DNA of 7,421 bases, taken from contig DKGH01000231.1 in the NCBI GenBank assembly GCA_002453165.1, positions 1 to 7,421 on the forward strand, read 5' to 3'. This document shows, piece after piece, positions 1 to 6,573 of this stretch. The first letter of the stretch is position 1, and each line of letters opens with the position of its first letter. Position numbers and translations under genes: made by a program. The notes under the pieces are model-generated. The model did no database searches. It worked only from the letters and a program-made list of their open reading frames with translations, and had not been told where the DNA came from. The stretch is from Verrucomicrobia bacterium UBA6775. Lineage in GTDB: Bacteria > Verrucomicrobiota > Verrucomicrobiia > Limisphaerales > UBA1096.

Positions 1-2
1 CA

Positions 3-1181
3 ATGAAAACAGTACCATCCAATTACAAGAGCAGGTCGGCAATCGCGATTGCCATGACAGCGGCATTGGGAATCTCCTCTCAGGCCGCTGATAACGACAT
101 CAAGGTCACATGGAAGGATAGCCTTCGCCTTGAGACGGTTGACGGGAATAATAAACTCCGCGTCGGTGGGCGAATCCATTGGGACAACGCCTTCAGTTCG
201 GATGATGACTACATGTCCGACGGTGACACTTTCCGCCGTGCGCGTCTGTATGTCTCCGGTCAAATTCAGGAGCGGTACGACTTCAAAATGCAGTACGACT
301 TTGCCGGCGGCGAAGCCGACTTTAAGGACGTGTATTTTGGCATCAAGGACTTGCCCGCGCTTGGCAACATTCGCGTAGGGCAATTCAAGGAGCCCTTCAG
401 CCTCGAGGAACTCAACAGCAGCAACAACATCACCAGCATCGAGCGCGCAAGCGTCAATCGACTCTCGCCAAGCCGCAGTGCTGGTGTGATGCTGTACAAC
501 AACTACGCCGACCAACGCTTGACCGGTGCCGTTGGGCTTTTCAGGGGTGCGGATGATTCCTACGGCAACTACAAGGGTGACGGATATGCCGCCACCGCAA
601 GATTGTCCGGCCTGCCTTACATCAATGACGACGGTTCACAGTTGGTGCATCTCGGAGTTGGCTACAGCCACCGCGACGACGACACGGCGAGCTACAGGTT
701 GTCCAGCGATCACGCAATGGCTCCGAGCGCGAAATACAAGATCAGCGACGTGGATAATACCAGCCTGCTTGGCCTGGAGGCGGCCGTGAAGCTTGGCTCC
801 TTCTCTCTGCAGTCCGAGTGGATCGAGGCTGATGTAGATGCGCCGACCGGAGGCGATCTCGATGGGTACTACGTGCAGGCCAGCTATGTGCTGACCGGCG
901 AAAGCCGCAGTTACGACACCTCCATCGGCGCCTTCAAGGGTGTCTCCCCGGGGACCAAGTTCCTTTCAGATGGCGGGCTGGGAGCGTGGGAAGCTACGTT
1001 GCGCTTGTCCAACCTCGACTACACTGATTTGAATGGTGGCGACGAGGTTGAGTCCTGGACGCTTGGCTTGAACTGGTACCTGAACAAGAATGTTCGTGTC
1101 CTGTTCAATTACACTGACGTCGACCTGAATAATGGGGAAGATGGCAATGTCTTTGGCACTCGATTCCAGATTGCCTTCTAA
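3..1181 (+). CDS. OprP/OprO-like phosphate-selective porin, outer membrane
   Basis: This encodes a 392-residue outer-membrane beta-barrel of the phosphate-selective porin O/P family, which forms trimeric anion or polyphosphate channels. Residues 1-28 read as a Sec signal peptide: a basic start (MKTVPSNYKSR), a hydrophobic core (AIAIAMTAALGI) and cleavage after SSQA. The mature N-terminus carries the family motif LRVGGRIHWD (52-61), then GDTFRRARLYVSG (74-86), YDFKMQYDF (92-100) and RVGQFKEPFSLEEL (124-137), the last being the most diagnostic stretch. Alternating amphipathic strands follow, ending in FQIAF with the terminal Phe expected of BAM substrates. Length is normal for the family. The N-terminal coiled coil seen in some PVC porins is absent. 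The ATG lies two bases inside the window, so its ribosome-binding site is unseen and a start further upstream cannot be excluded, but the signal peptide begins properly here. It stands alone, convergent with the next gene. The substrate (phosphate or another anion) is inferred from the family only. Confidence 0.9.
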   Translation: MKTVPSNYKSRSAIAIAMTAALGISSQAADNDIKVTWKDSLRLETVDGNNKLRVGGRIHWDNAFSSDDDYMSDGDTFRRARLYVSGQIQERYDFKMQYDFAGGEADFKDVYFGIKDLPALGNIRVGQFKEPFSLEELNSSNNITSIERASVNRLSPSRSAGVMLYNNYADQRLTGAVGLFRGADDSYGNYKGDGYAATARLSGLPYINDDGSQLVHLGVGYSHRDDDTASYRLSSDHAMAPSAKYKISDVDNTSLLGLEAAVKLGSFSLQSEWIEADVDAPTGGDLDGYYVQASYVLTGESRSYDTSIGAFKGVSPGTKFLSDGGLGAWEATLRLSNLDYTDLNGGDEVESWTLGLNWYLNKNVRVLFNYTDVDLNNGEDGNVFGTRFQIAF

Positions 1182-1212
1182 TCTGATTTAACAATAGATC
1201 AGTTCCTCCTGA

Positions 1213-1249
1213 AAAGGCCCGGTCGGGAAATCCCGGCCGGGCCTTTGTT
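1213..1249 (+). terminator. Intrinsic terminator downstream of the porin gene
   Basis: The arms at 1213-1227 (AAAGGCCCGGTCGGG) and 1232-1246 (CCCGGCCGGGCCTTT) pair over 15 bp with a single G-U wobble, around the tetraloop AAAT. The right arm ends in TTT and continues as GTTATT, giving a U-rich tail in the plus direction. It starts 31 bp after the porin stop codon. In the minus direction the arm ends in TTTT followed by CAGG, so weaker bidirectional activity is possible. Confidence 0.85.
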
Positions 1250-1274
1250 ATTGGGGAATTGTTGGTGTGCGTGG

Positions 1275-1303
1275 ATTAAAACTTGGCCAAGCGCTTGGCC
1301 AAG
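1275..1303 (-). terminator. Probable intrinsic terminator of the DUF1800-DUF1501 operon, built from a palindrome dimer
   Basis: Read on the minus strand, 1303 down to 1282 is a perfect 22-bp palindrome. As RNA it can fold into a 9-bp stem (CTTGGCCAA/TTGGCCAAG) with loop GCGC, directly followed by TTTTAAT (1281-1275). It begins 9 bases after the DUF1501 stop codon. On the plus strand the same palindrome is followed by CGG, so the U-tail favours the minus direction only. The stem is shorter than that of the porin terminator, so strength is uncertain. Confidence 0.6.
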
Positions 1304-1305
1304 CG
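1282..1305. repeat. Tandem pair of the 12-bp palindromic unit CTTGGCCAAGCG
   Basis: Two perfect head-to-tail copies of CTTGGCCAAGCG lie at 1282-1293 and 1294-1305. Each contains the 10-bp palindrome CTTGGCCAAG, and the junction AAGCGCTT is itself palindromic, so the array has dyad symmetry at several centres. The same unit recurs singly elsewhere in the window (4731, 5941, 6519). It sits in the short convergent gap, where it probably doubles as the minus-strand terminator hairpin. Confidence 0.9.
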
Positions 1306-1312
1306 GAAAAAA

Positions 1313-2686
1313 CTAGGATATAAAGCCCAGCTTTTTGAAATCGCTGGGGTTCTCTTTTTTCGCCTGTGCGTAGGTGGGGATGACATCGTCTAACTGCTTC
1401 GGGGTGTTGCCGAAATGATCAGAGAAAATTTCTCCAAACACGGATCGGAAATCGGTTTTCCGATCAAGATATCGTCCGTTTTTTGTGCTGAACATGTCTC
1501 CGTTTTTCCAGTTGGTGCGGTCGCAATTGTAAACGCCCCCTTTGACAGCTCCCCCGGCCACAAACATGGCGGTGGAGTCGGCGTGATCTGTACCTCGGCT
1601 TCCATTCTCCTTCGAAGTGCGACCGAACTCAGTCATTGTGACGATTAACACGTCCTCCCATTGTTCCTGCATATCGCGGTGGAACGCCTGGAATGCATTG
1701 GCCACGTTGCCAAGTAATTGCCGGTGTTTTCCGTATAATTGTCCTTGGCTGACGTGGGTGTCCCACCCACCTATATTTAAGCCCATAATGCGTGCGTTGG
1801 TGCGCTTAAACAACATGGCGGCTTCACGTAGGCGCTGGCCAAAAGTGCCATTCGGGTAAACCGCACCATTAGCAGGGCGATATGTATTTTTGGTGGCATC
1901 CTGCAGGGTTTTGATTGTGGCACCAAGTAGTTGGCCAGTACGGTGAACTGTGTTGCGATAGGGTTTGCGGGGCAGATTTGCCGCCCCACCGTAAAGCCCG
2001 AGGATTCCAGTACCATCGGGAAACCTTGGATCTGTGCCGGGAAGTCTTCCGAGGAACTTTTTGTTTTTCGCGGAGCTGCCTTTGAAGGAAAACTCAGATG
2101 CCTTACGGAAGTTTGGCAGAGGCTTGGGGCCACGCAGGGCAACCATCTGAGAACCGGAGATGCTAGCTGCTGCGAAGGCGTTTTCTTCACGGTTCAAGTC
2201 CACTGTGTTGACGATCTGGCGATAGAACATGCCCTCGTCGAGTTTCTTGTTCCCGGGATCAGCGTTCTGCCAGTAATGTTGGCTGTTAAAGTGAGAGCGT
2301 GACTGACCGGCGTAGCCGACACGGTGAATGATCGCGAGATTGCCGGGGCCTTCCTTGCCGTTTAGTTTTTGGCTGTTGAAAATTTCCATCAAAGGCTCGA
2401 GCCCGGGGTGAAGTTGGGCGAACCCGTTACCGAGATCGATCGCTTGGTTTTCACGGAGGAACAGGGTGGGGCGGTTGGTGGTATTGTATTCATTGTCGCC
2501 TCGCGGAATGACGGAGTTAATTCCGTCATTGCCGCCGCGCTGGAAGATGAAAAGCATCTTCTTTTTGCCAGCATGATCGTCTGCGAGAATGTCTGTTGGA
2601 AGGCCAAGTGACCCCAGCATATTTAGGCCAAGCGCACCACTGGCCAGCCCGCCGGTTTTAAGGAAGTCTCTTCTTTGTAGTTTCAT
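1313..2686 (-). CDS. DUF1501 family protein, Tat-exported
   Basis: This 457-residue protein belongs to the DUF1501 family, which falls in the alkaline phosphatase/sulfatase-like superfamily; its substrate is not known. The N-terminus is a textbook Tat leader, MKLQRRDFLK with the twin arginines at 5-6, then a Gly/Ala/Leu-rich segment to about residue 35. Family landmarks appear in order: FQRGGNDGINSVIP (48-61), SRSHFNSQHYWQ (129-140), GGWDTH (306-311), TMTEFGRTSKENG (350-362), GTDHADSTAMFVAGG (365-379) and LDRKTDFRSVFGEIF (407-421). Asp53, Asp309, His311, Glu353, Asp367 and His368 are the likely metal or active-site positions by analogy with the superfamily. Length is typical. The start at 2686 is chosen because the Tat motif follows it at once. 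It lies 21 bp after the DUF1800 gene on the same strand and is probably co-transcribed; no strong Shine-Dalgarno sequence is visible (only AAAGAA). The family is certain; any enzymatic activity is inference. Confidence 0.92.
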   Translation of the reverse strand: MKLQRRDFLKTGGLASGALGLNMLGSLGLPTDILADDHAGKKKMLFIFQRGGNDGINSVIPRGDNEYNTTNRPTLFLRENQAIDLGNGFAQLHPGLEPLMEIFNSQKLNGKEGPGNLAIIHRVGYAGQSRSHFNSQHYWQNADPGNKKLDEGMFYRQIVNTVDLNREENAFAAASISGSQMVALRGPKPLPNFRKASEFSFKGSSAKNKKFLGRLPGTDPRFPDGTGILGLYGGAANLPRKPYRNTVHRTGQLLGATIKTLQDATKNTYRPANGAVYPNGTFGQRLREAAMLFKRTNARIMGLNIGGWDTHVSQGQLYGKHRQLLGNVANAFQAFHRDMQEQWEDVLIVTMTEFGRTSKENGSRGTDHADSTAMFVAGGAVKGGVYNCDRTNWKNGDMFSTKNGRYLDRKTDFRSVFGEIFSDHFGNTPKQLDDVIPTYAQAKKENPSDFKKLGFIS

Positions 2687-2707
2687 TTTGAATTGATTCT
2701 TTGCGGC

Positions 2708-5700
2708 CTATTGGAATTGCCACTGTGGCATTGATAGGATCAGTCCGACCAGTTCCTGCACTTTCTTAAGGTAATCCGGCGAGGCCGGGTTCAGTGCCTT
2801 GGGCCGCATGGCCACGTTGGTATTTGCGAAATCCATCAGCAACTGCCGTTGGGTTTTATTCAGCGAACCCTGAAAGAGCAGTCGATCGAAATAATCCACG
2901 ATGGCCTCACCGCCGCCGAGTCCTCCGCGCAGTTCTGGTTGGATAAGGAAGTCTGAACTGGTTTTCGTGACGTTTAAGCCGTGAATCGCCAATATATTTT
3001 TGCCCTTTCTCAAATGTTTCAAATGTTTGGTCAGTGCAAAGGTTTTGAACTGCTTGGCCTCTGAATCGGTGTGGCCGGCGGTTGCCTGAGAATCCCATGT
3101 GGGTCTAGCCGGCGCGTTGGCCGAGGCCACCTTGACACCGTTAAGGTATGCGACAAAACCGTCGTCGTAGCGCATCTTCAGCTTGAGATAATCGAACTGT
3201 TGAGGGTCGTCGATGAGGAACGGCAGTCGAATGTACACACTTGTTTGCTTCTCGTGCATCTTCGTTTTTATGTCGAGATCGATGAGTTCGAGGTATTCAG
3301 AATTATTATCATAACCGACGCTAGAGCCGACGGCACTCCAGGGGGCATCGTTAAAGTTGAGCTTGGTCCACGATTTGCCAAGCGCTTGGCTTGTCGGTAC
3401 GTGATATCGAATTTTTGTCTCCGGCCCGCGTTCTGAAAACAGTGTTTCGGCGTCCCACTTGACATCACTGTCGGCGTTCTCAGCCATGCGCTGGGCGAAG
3501 GTCATGCGTTCCAGGAGTGTCGCGGTATCCATCCAGTCCGAACCTATCTCGGAAAAGCCATCGGGGTCATCCCGAACGAACAGTTCCATGCCCAGCTTTT
3601 CATTGTATTCAGGCAAATCGTTGTCGGAGACATCGGCGTTCAGGGCACGGATGGAGCTATTGATGAATTCTATAGGGGACTTGATCTTTTCGCGATAACC
3701 TACGTCCTGCCAAAAGGCATTCTCTTGTTTCTCTGGGTCGAGGATGGAGCGCATTACTCGCGCGATATTCCCGGCCGGTTGGCTTGAGTGCCAAGCGCTT
3801 ACGGCGTTGTCCATTAGCGTGAGTAGTTCCGGCGCAGCGGTTCTCTTGTGATAGCTCTCGAGGCTGATTTCATCGGAGACAAATTTGTTGACCAATTTCA
3901 GACAGATAAACTCGCTGGTTGAAGGATGTTCCACCATCCGGTCAATCACGGTGATGGCATCTTGTACGCCACGGATTCCTCGCTGATTCGGGCGTGTGCG
4001 GACTTGGTGCTCGGTACCTCCGAAAAAAGTTTTCATCCCGAGATGATGCTGGTCGGGATCAAAACGAAAGGTCCAAACGCCATTCGGATCGCCATTTTCG
4101 ATACTACCCGGAAGGGGTTTTCGTTCGATCAATCTCGGGCGGATGGAAAGGTCGGAGCTGTTCTTGGTTGTGTTGTGGACCTGCAGAGCAAGTACGTTTT
4201 GAGCTTGGCCGGTTTTGAGCAGGCTAAAGTGATCCTTCAGATTGATAATCATTGGCTTCGCAGTGGCTTCGTGACCGGCATTGGCCTCGGCATCGAAGGG
4301 TGGCGGGAAACCGGTAAAATTCATCGTCTCGCTTCGACCGATCTCGGTGCCGTTCAGGTACGCGACGAATCCATCATCGAACTCCACGTGCAGCATCAGG
4401 TTATCCAGTTCATAGGGATCGCCGATGGTGAACATGTGACGCAGGTAGAGAGACATGTACTTGTTTCGCATATCACTGACTATGGTTGCGTCGTCATCAT
4501 CACCATAACCGATGCTGACCTTTCCCCTCAGCCATGAGGTGTCATTGAATTCAGGTTTAGTCCAGTCAAGGGTCGCGATGGTATCGTTTCCAACGCGCTT
4601 GCCGGATGGCTCCTTTTTGCCCTTAAAGTAGCGCCAGACTCGGCCTGTTTGAATTTTGCTAACTTCCTTGTATTGGGAGCTCACGTCGATGAACGGTTCG
4701 CGTGCCGATTGGGGAAACGGCTTCACGTCGCTTGGCCAAGCCTTGCGAATCGTCCAGCCGGTGAAGGCCTTGGAGAGTTCCTCGATATCTTTCTGTGTGT
4801 ATCGGTTATCTACACCAAAACCGAATAACTCGAGAATCTCGCGGGCATAGTTTTCGTTTGGTTCCTTCTTTTCATTCAGGACGTTGTCTAGATAGATGAG
4901 CATCGAAGGGCTTGTGGCGCTATATAGAAGCAGGTCGCCAAAATTCCCGAGGGCGTTTTGATAAAAGAACTCATACTCCTGATATTCCATCTGAGCCGCT
5001 TCCTGCTCAGCCTGGTTGTCGCTGATCGATTCATCGCCGTTTGAATCCTCCACGTCCTCCAGGTATTCAACCAGTTTATCGTAGTCGGTGGTGAAGTGGT
5101 TTTCCCAAAACTCACTAAGCACGGTCTGCAACTGGCGGCGGGAATAGATCCCGCGAAGATGGATGAGTTGCTGCAGTGACTTGATGTTTTTGATGCGCTT
5201 GACCGGAGGCACGTCGAGCTTGGTTTGCTGCACAAACTCGGGAATAATCGTGAGGTCGTTGCTGGTGATCTTGTCGTTGTGAACCTGCACCGCCAGCACA
5301 TTTTTGCCTTCGTTCAAAAGGCCAAGGTGCTGGGTGATGTTGAAATCCTCTGGGCTGCCTGCTTCATGAGTACCCTTGGCCTTTGTGTTGAACCGGGCGG
5401 TGCCCTCAATGTTTGCCCTGGCCACTTCACGACCATTTAAATAAGCGATGAAGCCGTCGTCGTAATCTACCCGAAGGATTAGTTGTTCGATATCCTCCTT
5501 GTTGCGCATCTCGAATGTCCTGCGAATGAAGAGGCTCAGGTAACCGGGTTGGCCCGGTTCGGTTGGGGTGTCCTCGTAAAAGCGCATGTCATTAAGACGC
5601 GTGCGGTCGTCGCCATCCCCGTAGCCAAAACCAGACTGGCCGGATTCCCATTGGCTATCGTCGAATTCCAATGCTCGCCATGTGCGAGGAGGCTGTTTTG

Positions 5701-6376
5701 TCCCCTTGAAATATCTCCAAGTATCCCCGTCTTCAACGTGCAGTTTGTCTTTTACTGGTTCGTAATTGTAGAACAACTCAGCCTCTTTTTCCTGAAGCTT
5801 CGTACTCTTTTGCCACTGTGGCACGACGGAGCGTAACTGCGACATGATGTATGGCTCGATACCCATCGACTCGATTTGAGTGACGTCATCGAGGTGCGGG
5901 CCGTAGGCGATTCGGTTCAACAGGTGCCCAATTTTCTTCGCTTGGCCAAGACTCCAGACCGGGGTGATGCCAAATGGGGGCACTTCCGCCTCTTCGTGTT
6001 CTGGAAAAAGATAAAAACCGGGTTCGACTTCAAAATGCTGTCCCCCGTAAAAGGGGGTTTGTGGCAGCTTAGCAGTGTGATTGGCCCGGACGCGCATGAA
6101 CCGAATCGGTTTTTCATCCGGAAAACGAAACGTCACTAAGCCCTCCTCACCGACCATCGTGCCAGCGACGATCGGCTGCCAGCCGGCATTGACGTCGTTG
6201 CTGATTTCCAGCACAGCGCTTTGGTAGCCGGACGGCACATGCACACTCACGACCACATCTTCGCCACTCACCTCTGTGGCGTAAATGAACGGCTCGTCAC
6301 TTTCTGCATGAATTGAATCGCCTAATAACGACGTGCCAAGTGCGATCGTCAGCGCGGTCTTGAAACCTCGGTCCAT
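2708..6376 (-). CDS. Giant DUF1800 family protein with three inserted beta-sandwich domains, secreted
   Basis: This secreted or envelope protein of unknown biochemical role is about 1222 residues when started at 6376; the open frame reaches an ATG at 6448 (1246 residues). I prefer 6376 because MDRGFKTALTIALGTSLLGDSIHA is then a standard signal peptide; neither start has a good Shine-Dalgarno sequence, and an ATG at 6388 is also possible. Numbering from 6376: about 26-101 is a beta-rich N-terminal domain. The DUF1800 domain is broken into pieces: LLNRIAYGP (152-160), NENYAREILELFGFG (507-521) with FTGW (538-541), HHLGMKTFFG (777-786), HPSTSEF...FVSDE (817-836), KSPIEF (899-904), DWMDTATLLERM (947-958), and the closing LSMPQWQFQ (1214-1222). 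Between these lie three related domains at about 216-381, 576-749 and 986-1149. A short acidic, coiled-coil-like stretch lies near 440-470. The usual DUF1800 length is roughly 450-600 residues, so the inserts account for the excess. It is the promoter-proximal gene of the DUF1800-DUF1501 operon, and the two products are presumed partners. Confidence 0.88.
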   Translation of the reverse strand: MDRGFKTALTIALGTSLLGDSIHAESDEPFIYATEVSGEDVVVSVHVPSGYQSAVLEISNDVNAGWQPIVAGTMVGEEGLVTFRFPDEKPIRFMRVRANHTAKLPQTPFYGGQHFEVEPGFYLFPEHEEAEVPPFGITPVWSLGQAKKIGHLLNRIAYGPHLDDVTQIESMGIEPYIMSQLRSVVPQWQKSTKLQEKEAELFYNYEPVKDKLHVEDGDTWRYFKGTKQPPRTWRALEFDDSQWESGQSGFGYGDGDDRTRLNDMRFYEDTPTEPGQPGYLSLFIRRTFEMRNKEDIEQLILRVDYDDGFIAYLNGREVARANIEGTARFNTKAKGTHEAGSPEDFNITQHLGLLNEGKNVLAVQVHNDKITSNDLTIIPEFVQQTKLDVPPVKRIKNIKSLQQLIHLRGIYSRRQLQTVLSEFWENHFTTDYDKLVEYLEDVEDSNGDESISDNQAEQEAAQMEYQEYEFFYQNALGNFGDLLLYSATSPSMLIYLDNVLNEKKEPNENYAREILELFGFGVDNRYTQKDIEELSKAFTGWTIRKAWPSDVKPFPQSAREPFIDVSSQYKEVSKIQTGRVWRYFKGKKEPSGKRVGNDTIATLDWTKPEFNDTSWLRGKVSIGYGDDDDATIVSDMRNKYMSLYLRHMFTIGDPYELDNLMLHVEFDDGFVAYLNGTEIGRSETMNFTGFPPPFDAEANAGHEATAKPMIINLKDHFSLLKTGQAQNVLALQVHNTTKNSSDLSIRPRLIERKPLPGSIENGDPNGVWTFRFDPDQHHLGMKTFFGGTEHQVRTRPNQRGIRGVQDAITVIDRMVEHPSTSEFICLKLVNKFVSDEISLESYHKRTAAPELLTLMDNAVSAWHSSQPAGNIARVMRSILDPEKQENAFWQDVGYREKIKSPIEFINSSIRALNADVSDNDLPEYNEKLGMELFVRDDPDGFSEIGSDWMDTATLLERMTFAQRMAENADSDVKWDAETLFSERGPETKIRYHVPTSQALGKSWTKLNFNDAPWSAVGSSVGYDNNSEYLELIDLDIKTKMHEKQTSVYIRLPFLIDDPQQFDYLKLKMRYDDGFVAYLNGVKVASANAPARPTWDSQATAGHTDSEAKQFKTFALTKHLKHLRKGKNILAIHGLNVTKTSSDFLIQPELRGGLGGGEAIVDYFDRLLFQGSLNKTQRQLLMDFANTNVAMRPKALNPASPDYLKKVQELVGLILSMPQWQFQ
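2930..3421 (-). repeat. Third copy of the inserted beta-sandwich domain (protein-level repeat C)
   Basis: This segment encodes residues of about 986-1149 of the DUF1800 protein (numbered from 6376). It shares with the other copies a W-x-K-L-x-FNDAPW start, a GYD turn, the hallmark YDDGFVAYLNG (1070-1080), KNILAIHGLN and the closing SSDFLIQPEL. It is the most diverged copy: the opening WRYFKG of copies A and B is replaced by IRYHVP, and GYGD has become GYDN. The pattern resembles galactose-binding-like jelly rolls attached to many secreted PVC proteins; ligand binding is inferred. Confidence 0.75.
3377..3390. repeat. Palindrome GCCAAGCGCTTGGC inside the DUF1800 gene
   Basis: A perfect 14-bp palindrome made of two GCCAAGCG/CGCTTGGC half-elements joined tail to tail, with the same AAGCGCTT centre as the junction of the tandem pair at 1282-1305. 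It encodes the residues SQALGK in repeat domain C. A related one-and-a-half element, GCCAAGCGCTT, occurs at 3790-3800. Confidence 0.75.
4130..4651 (-). repeat. Second copy of the inserted beta-sandwich domain (protein-level repeat B)
   Basis: This segment encodes residues of about 576-749 of the DUF1800 protein (numbered from 6376). Shared landmarks are VWRYFKGKKEP, FNDTSW, GYGDDDD, a strand YMSLYLRHMF, the hallmark FDDGFVAYLNG (666-676), NVLALQVHN and SSDLSIRPRL. It interrupts the DUF1800 domain after the FTGW segment and before HHLGMKTFFG. Similarity to copies A and C is clear in protein but weak in DNA, so the duplications are old or the domains were acquired separately. Confidence 0.82.
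4731..4740. repeat. Dispersed palindrome CTTGGCCAAG, coding copy 1
   Basis: An exact copy of the 10-bp palindrome with the flanking half-element CGCTTGGC (4729-4736). It lies inside the DUF1800 gene, where it is read as part of the residues AWPS, in a different frame from the copy at 5941. Confidence 0.8.
5234..5731 (-). repeat. First copy of the inserted beta-sandwich domain (protein-level repeat A)
   Basis: This segment encodes residues of about 216-381 of the DUF1800 protein (numbered from 6376). It reads TWRYFKGTKQPP, LEFDDSQW, GFGYGDGDDRT, YLSLFIRRTF, the hallmark YDDGFIAYLNG (305-315) with REVARANI, then KNVLAVQVHN and SNDLTIIPEF. The layout of a W-x-FDDS-W opening, a YGDGD turn, DDG-x-x-x-YLNG and NVLAVQVHN is familiar from secreted PVC proteins that carry lamin-tail or CotH-type domains. 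It splits the DUF1800 domain just after its N-terminal LLNRIAYGP segment. Confidence 0.82.
5941..5950. repeat. Dispersed palindrome CTTGGCCAAG, coding copy 2
   Basis: An exact copy of the 10-bp palindrome with the flanking half-element CGCTTGGC (5939-5946). It lies inside the DUF1800 gene and is read as LGQA, just before the LLNRIAYGP motif, in a different frame from the copy at 4731. Confidence 0.8.
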
Positions 6377-6518
6377 CCAGCAATGCATGCCAGAATGAGT
6401 AGCACTCAGTGGGCCAAGTGTCAAAAGGCGTTGGATTCCAAAAAACATCCAATATTACTGGCACTAAATTGATGATGCGCGTGAGATTCACGCATTGAGT
6501 GTGTCCAGAGAACCGTCC

Positions 6519-6530
6519 CTTGGCCAAGCG
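6519..6530. repeat. Dispersed palindrome CTTGGCCAAGCG in the divergent intergenic region
   Basis: A full 12-bp unit identical to each half of the tandem pair at 1282-1305. It lies between the two divergent genes, 43 bp before the ATG at 6574 and 70 bp beyond the outermost DUF1800 ATG at 6448. The rest of the 6377-6573 gap shows no convincing -35/-10 pair; a TAATAT on the minus strand at 6453-6458 is compatible with a -10 box that would favour the DUF1800 start at 6376, but its -35 is poor. An operator role for the palindrome is possible but unsupported. Confidence 0.75.
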
Positions 6531-6573
6531 AAAAGGATTGGAGATGGGCGCTGATTCGATTTGAATTGGGGCG

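Noticed and set aside
1183..1202. CTGAT...ATCAG inverted repeat just after the porin stop codon
   Set aside because: Five base pairs around a 10-base loop is easily expected by chance, and the strong terminator follows immediately.
1777..2190. A 137-codon open frame on the minus strand in another frame of the DUF1501 gene
   Set aside because: It overlaps the DUF1501 frame, which carries the conserved motifs; the alternative translation has no family features.
3926..4537. A 203-codon open frame on the plus strand opposite the DUF1800 gene
   Set aside because: It lies wholly antisense to a well-supported coding region whose DUF1800 and repeat-domain motifs span it, and its translation shows no recognisable domain.
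6042..6057. CCCCC-GTAAAA-GGGGG hairpin
   Set aside because: The stem is only 5 bp and lies inside the DUF1800 coding frame (a Pro-Phe-Tyr-Gly-Gly stretch); no U-tail or gene boundary is nearby.
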